From Sclerotinia nivalis (taxonomy: Eukaryota > Ascomycota > Leotiomycetes > Helotiales > Sclerotiniaceae): a stretch of DNA of 64,000 nucleotides. The notes under the pieces were generated by a model. The model saw nothing but the letters and a program-made list of their open reading frames with translations, made no database searches and was not told the origin of the DNA. Every line of letters starts with the position of its first letter. The first letter of the stretch is position 1. The stretch is taken from the NCBI GenBank assembly GCA_029531795.1, contig JAPEIS010000007.1, positions 2,170,001 to 2,234,000 of the forward strand, read 5' to 3'. Made by a program: the position numbers and the translations under genes. Below, one piece after another: positions 58,000 through 64,000 of this stretch.

Positions 58000-59522
58000 T
58001 TTGGTTTAATAATAAGAAACAAATCTGTATCTAGATTTTCGGTTTTCAGAATAATTTGATTTTAATGAAGGAAACGTTTATCCCCCTCTTTAAACAAATC
58101 TTTTGATCTTCTAATCAAAACATCGGGTTTCGCTTCTTGCTTTCCAAGATGATATGTAATCTTGAAATTGAAACAGAATAGAAATTCAAACCAATAGATT
58201 TGATAACGATTCAATAACTTTGTTATCATAAAATACTCCAGATTCTTATAATCCGTAATGACCTTGATCGAGGAAGAGGCACCTTCTAATTCGGATCGCT
58301 ACTCTTCGAAATAGCGGATAATTGCTAGTAATTCTTTATTATAAATCTCGTAATTATATTCTGCAATCGAATACTTCTTTGAGAAATATACAACAAATTT
58401 CAGAATCCCATTGTTATTGTATTAGAAGAGAACTCTAGCAGATATATAATCCAATACATCCGTCTCTAGGATTACATCCTTTTCCTAATCGAAAGAGGCT
58501 AATACAAATGTTATCGTAAATACAGCTTTCAGACTCAAAAACGATTTCTTACAACCAGGATCCCATTGAAAGGCTATATCCTTCTTGATCAGATTTACCA
58601 TCGAACGAATGATCAAGAAGAAGTCGCGAATAAAACATCGATAGAAATTGTTAAACCCTATAAACATTTGTATATTCGTCAGGTTCTTCGGCGTTTTCCA
58701 ATTAATTATCGTCTTAATCTTGGCTGAGTCTATTCGGATCCCCTCTCAGCCTACAATTAAGCCCAGGAATTTCGTTTCAGGTTTCAGGAATTCGCATTTC
58801 GACAAATTGACATACAATCCGGCTTTCCGTAAAGCATCTAATACCTTTTGTATATACTTTATATATTCAAAATGAATCTTGCTATAAATTAAAATATCAT
58901 CCAGATAAACAATACAGAATATATCCAGATATTCTTTTAGAATATCATTGATAAATCGTTGAAACGTTATTGGGACTCCGATCAGCCCGAACAGCATAAC
59001 CAAGGTTTCGAACAAACCGAATCGGATATGGAATATAATTAGGTATTCTTGTCCTTCCTTGATTTGGATATTATTGAAGACCGAGATGATATTTATTTTT
59101 ATAAAATACTTCATCCCTTTCAAATTATTCAAGGACTCTTTGATTAAAGGCAACGGGTATCGGTCTTTTATAGATAGGTTATTCAATACACGATAATCTA
59201 CACAGAATCGAAGACCACCACTGAGTTTCTTAACAAATAAAACAGGCGAAGCAGAAGCAAAGGAACTCGATCGGATAAATCCTTTTGCTAGGTTTTCCCT
59301 TAACCATTCTTACAAAGCTTTCAATTCGTCCCGAGACATTGAATACAAGGCTCCAAATAGTAGCTTAGCCCTATCTTGCAATCGGATATCATAATCATAT
59401 AGGCAATGCAGAGATAGTTTATCAGCGTTACATAAAGAAAATACATCGATCCATAAACAGAATTCAGAAAGCAGGTCTTCAAGAACAGAATCTTCTTTTT
59501 CCTTCAGGATTCGGTCTATCAA
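58000..59522 (-). pseudogene. Gypsy-2 reverse transcriptase and RNase H
   Basis: RT is readable at 59186-58746 with [14 protein letters not shown] and the intact catalytic box YLDDILIYS. The connection and RNase H follow (58667 to about 58000: GFNNFYRCFIRDF, KKDIAFQWDP). The frame at 59522-59310 lies between protease and RT. Several stops. Confidence 0.88.
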
Positions 59523-59534
59523 ATCGATACTAGC

Positions 59535-60170
59535 TTAGAATATCTTATAACTTCGACGGACATATATCGAACAAACTCGGATTGAAACGTTTACTATATC
59601 TCTTTTCTTTAGCACTTCAAAACGAAACAGTAAATAAATAGAATAGACTTTAATAGAGATATCGAATAAGGCTCGGACACTCGATAATTGTATAAACATA
59701 TTACAGGACTTTCGGCAGAACTCGCTATCAAAGCGAAAGGTATTGGATGCGAATCCGATATAAGGATCGTACTTCTTTAACCAGGCCAACCCCAGGACAA
59801 TCGGATAATGAGCTAGTTCAGTAATGTAGATTTTCGATCTTTTCTTATAGTAATCATTGATTTGCAGATCGATTAGAATATAACAATCCACTTGGTTTTC
59901 GGGCAGTATTTTTCTGTCGAATCTAATGACTTCGAATAAGACAAATAATTTGTATATTAAGAACTTGATAGCTTCCATTCAACTTCGATCTACGAAAGTA
60001 TATCCTTCGCATCCGCTATCCACCATAGCATAAATAGGACAAAATCGATCAAGCGTCGATAGAACAATAACAAACAATATTATCAGATTTGCTTGATTGC
60101 TTGTTTCTTCAACGAAAGATAAACCTTGAATTGCAACGGCGAACAAACATAATATATGCAAAGCTTTCAT
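59535..60170 (-). pseudogene. Gypsy-2 aspartic protease region
   Basis: CPIYAMVDSGCEGYTFVD near 60020 carries the retropepsin DSG active site. The downstream frame (59978-59535) has YPIVLGLAWLKKYDP, matching the usual LGxxWL segment after the protease. Confidence 0.85.
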
Positions 60171-60181
60171 CTAACAACGAT

Positions 60182-61471
60182 TTATACCAAACAGACTCCG
60201 TTTCCCGAATTCAGGGAGCCGGAAGGGGACAAACTGTACAGTAACATAGCATACGATTGAATCTGACCGGAAGACAGAACAGGGGATAACAGAGCAAGAC
60301 TAATAAAGCTAGTTCTAACTTGTACAGAACGATTATCTGGGAACGGGCAATCTTTCACACAATGATCGGCAGACCCACAATGGAAGCATTCCCCTCGTTC
60401 GCATTTATTAGTACGTCTTTGGGAATTGAGATCCATTGGATCTCCAGCAAGCATAATCGTAACGGGAGTAGCAAATCGGACAATAGAATTCGGGGACGGA
60501 GCAAGAATACGGTTAACAGGATTCAGGTTTTGAGTAGTAGTGCAGGGTAGCGGGACGATTGAGCTACAACCGGAGCCGATCGGTCCCATCAAATACAGAC
60601 GACGATTCTCCAATATTTACACGAAAGCAACGAATGTATCGGTACTATCCGTAGGGGGCTTAACGGTAACAATCTGGTTTTTCAGTTCACTCGATAAAGC
60701 TTGTTCTAATAGGATAACCAGAGTACTGTTGTCGTCGGCCATCCCGGCTTCCAATGTTAGTCTTTGGAACTCAGTATAGAAGATATGAAACAATTGATTC
60801 CTTTGTTTCAAATTGATCAAGAGTTTTCAAGCCTTGGCTCGTTTGTTCTGGTTTCCATAAACTCTTTTCAGTATTTGCAATAGATCCTTATAATCAGCAA
60901 ATTTAACAAATTATCCTTTGATATTATACAATCGAATTTGTACAACAGCGGGTCCAATTAATCTTCCAGTTACATAAATCAAACGGGAATACAGGGAAAT
61001 GAAACGGTCGGAATTGGTATACATTTTATTTTGTATTTGATCGACAAATCGATCAAGATCGATTTTCGTTCTATCAAATGGTACAGGATCAGGTACCTTC
61101 TCACTCAATTGAGGTTTCGACAGAACAAGAGCGGTAATTGAAATTGTAACAGAAGTCAAAAACGAGGGGCCGATCAGATCGGTAAGGGTTGAAACAGGCA
61201 GAGCAACGGGGACGGGATGGAATTGAGTTAGATAGGTAATCAATCTATCGTTCTCCTTTTTCCATCGTATAAATACAGTTTTCTCGACTTGCAGATCGAA
61301 AGTAAACTTTTGAATTGCAGATTGCAGATCGATCACTTCTGTTTCCATTCTTATACTGAATTCGTAAAGAGAAATAAGATAACGATACCAGATTGCAATA
61401 TCACTAGCTACAACAGTAGCGAATTCTTCGGGGGAGCCGAACTGGCTAAACAGATGCGGACAGGACGACAT
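60182..61471 (-). pseudogene. Gypsy-2 gag
   Basis: Starts MSSCPHLFSQFGSPEEF at 61471. The capsid-like region lies at 61471-60617 (two frames). The third frame (60613-60182) carries the zinc knuckle ECFHCGSADHCVKDCP. Each junction has one or a few stops. Confidence 0.85.
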
Positions 61472-61509
61472 CGTAGAAGTATCGGCACAGATAGAAAGGA
61501 GCTACATAA

Positions 61510-61722
61510 TATCACGGAGGCAGCAGATAGGATAACAGAAATCACTTTTATTGATAAGATATAGTTCGAAAAGCTATATTTCTATAAAAGGAATAGTTCC
61601 TTAAACACATTTATGTATAGCGCTAGCCCCGACCAGGGCTAGCCTACACTTATCCGAAGTCCGACTCCTACGGGTCGGAACCCGAGCGGTCTCCGTATAC
61701 CATATACGGGGACCCCGTGACA
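61510..61722 (-). repeat. Gypsy-2 right LTR, 213 bp
   Basis: Ends CCCCGTGACA. Contains three perfect or near-perfect hairpins: GCTAGCCC/GGGCTAGC, CCGAC/GTCGG and CCGTATA/TATACGG. It pairs with 56085-56297. Confidence 0.93.
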
Positions 61723-62950
61723 CCTCTTGAGATTGAACTAAATTTGATATTCCAGAGCTTCGCTGCCCGAACGGCTCGATTAGATTCTAAACATCCCCTT
61801 CGAATTCGAACCAAAAATATCCTAACTAAAGTTGGGACTAGAATTGCTGAATCAAGATTCTTAAGAATTATCCTAGCTCTTCCAAAAGCTGAATATATCA
61901 ATCTAATTGCTTTTCTTTCTTGGAGAAACAAAGAATTACATATTATTATAGAAATCCGGATCGATAGCCCTTTCGATTATTCGAAGGAACGAGCAATTAA
62001 GGATTTCGAAAGGTTTATATCTACAATTCCAAAAAGTGATTTGCAAGTCTTCTTCGATGATTCGAAAAACGAAATTCTGAATAATGCTACAAGAGATAGA
62101 TCAATGATTTATCAATACAATCTGTAAATAGATCGATAGGTTTTCTTATTAAACTGTAATGTTGAAGTTTTCGATGTCGAAGTAGTTACAGTTTTGAAAA
62201 GTGCTCAAACAACAATACAGCTACCCTCAGTTAGGTTCATTACAAACCTTTGGGTTTTCTTGGATAACTTAGAGATTGTTATACAATTAGGCTTTCATTC
62301 TACTAGATCCTTTCAATCTGTATTTGAAGAATTCTGCGAACTAACTATAGCTTAACCTCTCAGGCCCTGTTTGCCATATACTCGCCCTAGCTCAATTCGA
62401 ATTCGATGGGTTCCTGGGCATCTAGATATCCCTGGAAACGAAGTAGCGGACAAAACAGCTAAAGAGAAAGCAACATTCTCATCCCCATCTGATTTTATCT
62501 GTACTTTCGCTTTCTTGAAAAGAATTACTAAAACGAATACCAAATCAGCAAAAGCTAAATTATAGACAACTATAATACCACAAAACTACAATGATCTTTT
62601 TATAACTTATAACAACAAATCGATTATACTTTCTTTTGATCGAACGATACTAGAATATATCCTAACAGCTAAATCTCAGCACAGCGATTTCGCAGCATAT
62701 CACAATCGCTTCAATCACAAAAATACTTATATATTATACTCATATAGAAAAAGAAAATCCCCTTTTCATTTTTACTTTTGTAAAATTGGAAATACTCAAA
62801 AAACCCTTTCAAAGTTACCACCATCTGAAGCCATCCCCTATTTTTTGGGAAACATAGAAGGAACAACGAAACTAACAATTTGATTCAAATCTACAAAATT
62901 CTATCAGGATATATATTCTCGATTCCTTATACAATTTATTAATTGAAGGA
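61723..62950 (+). pseudogene. LINE-B ORF2: linker, RNase H and C-terminus
   Basis: Continues the LINE-B frame directly after Gypsy-2 (PLEIELNLIFQSFAARTARLD). RNase H is readable to about 62565, ending with IRWVPGHLDIPGNEVADKTA. A C-terminal segment HSDFAAYHNRFNHKN, then SPFHFYFC, follows to about 62800. Stops interrupt it. Confidence 0.85.
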
Positions 62951-63376
62951 TTGCTTTGATTTTTATTTTTATTTTTTTTATTTTATATTATTTTTGGATT
63001 TTCTTTGTATAAAGCGTTGGGTTTTGGTTCGGAAAGATTAAATTTGTATAAACTTTAAAAAAAAAAAAAAAAATCTTTATATTAACAAAATCATATTAAA
63101 AAAGCTCGATTGCAACGACGAAGGAAAGAAGATCAGGAATCGAAAGATCTAATTGTATTATAGAGGACAGCTGAAATATCTACCCAAGGGATTAACTTAA
63201 TACGCAACGGCAATCATGTAAACCCTGCTGAAGCATTTAGTATATATAATACTAGTAAATTTAGATTAGCTAATTAGAAACCCAGGGGCCTTCCTCCCCT
63301 GGCGTCCTTTATCCCAATTGGGAATTTGAGGCCTGTGCTTCGCACAGAGCCTCGGACGAAAAATATATCACACACA
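62951..63376 (+). other. LINE-B 3' UTR and tail
   Basis: AT-rich 3' UTR with a long A run near 63060, then a hairpin block (CCAGGGG...CCCCTGG; GGCCTGTGC TTC GCACAGAGCC), the box CGGACGAAAAATATATC and a short (AC)n tail meeting the TSD. Confidence 0.75.
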
Positions 63377-63389
63377 CTATGATCGGTAA

Positions 63390-63412
63390 CTGTAAGATCC
63401 GTGATCGTAACA
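63390..63412 (-). repeat. Gypsy-1 right LTR, terminal 23 bp
   Basis: CTGTAAGATCCGTGATCGTA followed by ACA equals the end of the left LTR (to 44549, with one transition). It is separated from the rest of its LTR by LINE-A and LINE-B and followed by the TSD TTGGG. Confidence 0.9.
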
Positions 63413-64000
63413 TTGGGTTAAGTGATTTGAATGCGATGGTAACTTTATTGTTATTATATTATTTGACTTACAATATGACTGAAAAGGTATCGATTCGTGA
63501 CTTTCATACCCATCTAGTACTAGTATTCGATATTTGCCCTTTATTCGATGAATTGTATGCTTATCGAAATACTTTAATTATTCTAACTCTATCTCATTAT
63601 TCGTCTATCTATTAGAAATAGGTTTAATAGCTCAATCTGCAGGAAAACCGCTTTCTGTATACCAATTAGAAAAGTGATATTATCCTTACATTATTAAAAA
63701 TGGTGGTATAGTTTCCCTTTCCCTATTACTATATATAATCACTATAGTTTATTCTCTATTGTCTGATTGTATTACTTTGCTTTTGTTATTTCGTTTAGCA
63801 CTAGTTACAATTATTCCGGGGTATATTATACTCATCATGAAGTTGGTTTCGTCGAAATTGTAGAAATCGCAATCCAGAATACTATATTTCGCTTGTATAT
63901 TCGATATCAATCGAAACCATTCTTCAATAAACTTGGGATCTTCACAAAGAGCTCTTTGAAAGTTATAAATACAACTAAAACGTATCTTTAATACTATATA
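63413..64000 (-). pseudogene. Pogo/Fot1-type transposase, DDE core part
   Basis: Minus-strand translation gives SILDCDFYNFDETNFMM (first catalytic Asp), then RILVLDGYESHESI (second) and SHSNHLTQ, which joins QPLDIGCF at 44109 when Gypsy-1 and one TSD copy are removed. Stops occur inside, for example after SDNRE. The N-terminal HTH part lies beyond the window end. Confidence 0.88.

Larger units (their letters stand above)
56085..61722 (-). mobile_element. Gypsy-2: compact Ty3/gypsy LTR retrotransposon
   Basis: A 5638-bp element with 213-bp LTRs and 5-bp TSD CCTCT (56080-56084 and 61723-61727). Order on the minus strand: gag (61471-60182), protease (about 60170-59535), RT (about 59520-58746), RNase H (about 58670-58000), integrase (57944-56760) and chromodomain (about 56540-56340). 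Fewer stops than Gypsy-1, as expected for the youngest layer. Excision restores the LINE-B frame across the site. Confidence 0.92.
51881..63376 (+). mobile_element. LINE-B: I/Tad-like non-LTR retrotransposon split by Gypsy-2
   Basis: Inserted in the Gypsy-1 right LTR with TSD CTATGATCGGTAA (51868-51880 and 63377-63389). Without Gypsy-2 it is about 5.85 kb, a full-length size. The order on the plus strand is ORF1 with CCHC-like motif (52032-53525), endonuclease, RT with YTDDIALV, RNase H, and a 3' UTR with hairpin and (AC)n tail. All frames have stops. RNase H in ORF2 points to the I/Tad group of fungal LINEs; I did not assign a clade further. Confidence 0.88.
44115..63412 (-). mobile_element. 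Gypsy-1: Ty3/gypsy LTR retrotransposon split by nested insertions
   Basis: Element bounded by TG...CA LTR ends (TGTTAC...GTAACA) and a 5-bp TSD TTGGG (44110-44114 and 63413-63417). Removing the nested LINE-A, LINE-B and Gypsy-2 leaves about 6.9 kb. On the minus strand it reads gag (50449 to about 49700), protease (48859-48578), reverse transcriptase and RNase H (about 48480-47000), integrase (about 46750-45750) and chromodomain (about 45500-45250), the Ty3/gypsy chromovirus order. All frames carry stops. An antisense ORF lies between the chromodomain and the left LTR. It is inserted in the pogo transposase. Confidence 0.9.

Noticed and set aside
63413..64000. Plus-strand ORFs at the window end as genes
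   Set aside because: The minus strand clearly encodes the pogo DDE core here; the plus-strand frames are shadows.

Overview
The window is nuclear DNA of a filamentous ascomycete. The evidence is short (about 47-56 nt) GT..AG introns with TACTAAT/TGCTAAC-like branch points, typical Pezizomycotina housekeeping genes, and AT-rich, transition-mutated transposon remains that look like RIP. A leotiomycete of the Botrytis/Sclerotinia type is my best guess, from the feel of the proteins; I could not test it.

The gene-rich part is about 1.4-43.2 kb. In order it holds: an unrecognised gene (-); a 2EXR-like gene (-); a ChlI/MoxR-lid-like gene without a P-loop (-); VPS16 (+), diverging from the previous gene; a Dma1-type FHA-RING ubiquitin ligase (-); mitochondrial processing peptidase alpha (+); a dead ABCC-type multidrug transporter carrying two LINE-like insertions (18.3-22.7 kb); RIT1, the initiator-tRNA ribosyl-phosphate transferase (-); an NHA1-type Na+/H+ antiporter (+); the mitofusin FZO1 (+); the ESCRT-III subunit VPS2 (+); and a PTC1-like PP2C phosphatase (+). 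These are mostly unlinked housekeeping functions (endosome/vacuole traffic, mitochondria, ion balance, tRNA modification). I see no biosynthetic cluster. Exon-intron models were worked out by hand and each splice junction kept the family reading frame.

From about 43.28 kb to the window end is one nested transposon complex, which I could unpick base by base from target-site duplications (TSDs). A pogo/Fot1-type DNA transposon (-) is split by Gypsy-1, a Ty3/gypsy LTR element (-, 44115-63412, TSD TTGGG). The right LTR of Gypsy-1 is split by LINE-B (+, 51881-63376, 13-nt TSD). LINE-B is split by Gypsy-2, a second Ty3/gypsy element (-, 56085-61722, TSD CCTCT, 213-bp LTRs). A short element with a LINE tail, LINE-A (50967-51867, 16-nt TSD), sits at the same target site as LINE-B. 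Removing the inserts rejoins the pogo DDE frame, the LINE frame and a complete LTR whose length differs from its partner by exactly two 35-bp repeat units.

The observations most worth a second look are: the nested stack itself; two independent LINE insertions into the same site; a shared LINE 3' signature (hairpin, GGACG box, changing microsatellite tail) at four loci; an antisense Cys-containing coiled-coil ORF inside Gypsy-1; and 19 differences between the two Gypsy-2 LTRs that are all transitions.
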